Source of the DNA: Bdellovibrionales bacterium
GTDB lineage: Bacteria > Bdellovibrionota > Bacteriovoracia > Bacteriovoracales > Bacteriovoracaceae
NCBI GenBank assembly: GCA_030638415.1
Contig: DAOWEO010000140.1
Coordinates: 1 to 47,911, forward strand
Direction: 5' to 3'
Length of the DNA stretch: 47,911 nucleotides
A program made the position numbers and the translations under genes. The notes beneath the pieces were generated by a model that was not told the origin of the DNA, searched no databases, and saw only the letters and a list, made by a program, of their open reading frames with translations. Below, in pieces: positions 47,820 through 47,911 of this stretch. The stretch's first letter is position 1, and every line of letters starts with the position of its first letter.

Positions 47820-47911
47820 ATGGTGTACTGCTCTACAAACAATAATTATCGACAGCTATTAAAAGAGTTAAGGCTCAAGCGTAACCTGACTCAGCAAGAG
47901 GTTGCTGACAG
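47820..47911 (+). CDS. XRE-family helix-turn-helix regulator, N-terminal fragment
   Basis: The visible 30 codons end with LLKELRLKRNLTQQEVAD, the first two helices of an HTH_3/Cro-cI-type DNA-binding domain. The gene runs off the right edge. The likely start is ATG at 47820, although a GTG follows directly and no clear ribosome-binding site is seen. The 160 bp between the second tRNA and this start contain only the possible terminator listed here. Targets are unknown. Confidence 0.6.
   Translation, partial: MVYCSTNNNYRQLLKELRLKRNLTQQEVAD

Overview
The window is AT-rich bacterial chromosome (roughly one third G+C by eye) that spans the replication origin. Gene content, the membrane-protein style and the GYF-like/PilZ and TPR proteins suggest a Bdellovibrionota lineage, probably a marine Bacteriovorax/Halobacteriovorax relative. 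That placement is inferred and no marker search was run.

Region 1 (1-6420, minus strand) is the classical origin-proximal cluster, read away from dnaA: rpmH, rnpA, yidD, yidC, mnmE, mnmG, rsmG and the start of parA. Two copies of a parS-type 16-mer lie here (207-222 and 2648-2663). The mnmE reading frame carries three in-frame copies of a short GGTCC...GGACC palindrome.

Region 2 (6467-18158, plus strand) holds dnaA, a 453-bp gene-free AT-rich stretch that is the best oriC candidate, then dnaN, recF, gyrB and gyrA. A TPR lipoprotein and a small Fo cluster (two small membrane proteins, atpB, atpE) follow, ending at a clear terminator. The F1 genes and subunit b are not here.

Region 3 (18183-29774) contains a KAS III (fabH-type) gene coupled to a GYF-like/PilZ protein, and a beta-eliminating lyase of tyrosine phenol-lyase type. 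On the minus strand are uvrA, a SurA-like protein, a PpiC-type prolyl isomerase and mfd.

Region 4 (29936-46132, plus strand) is the most remarkable. A canonical set of complex I membrane-arm genes, nuoA-H-J-K-L-M-N, is present without any of the peripheral-arm genes (B, C, D, E, F, G, I). It is followed four bases later by seven unannotatable membrane-protein genes whose order, relative sizes and topology repeat A-H-J-K-L-M-N one for one. By eye, several can be aligned to their counterparts, but charged residues needed for proton pumping are often lost. I read this as a tandem, highly diverged second membrane arm. It is translationally coupled throughout and ends in a large GYF-like/TPR membrane-anchored protein.

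Region 5 (46148-47911) holds serS, then a near-consensus promoter driving tRNA-Ser(UGA) and tRNA-Ser(GCU), and the start of an XRE-type regulator cut by the window edge.
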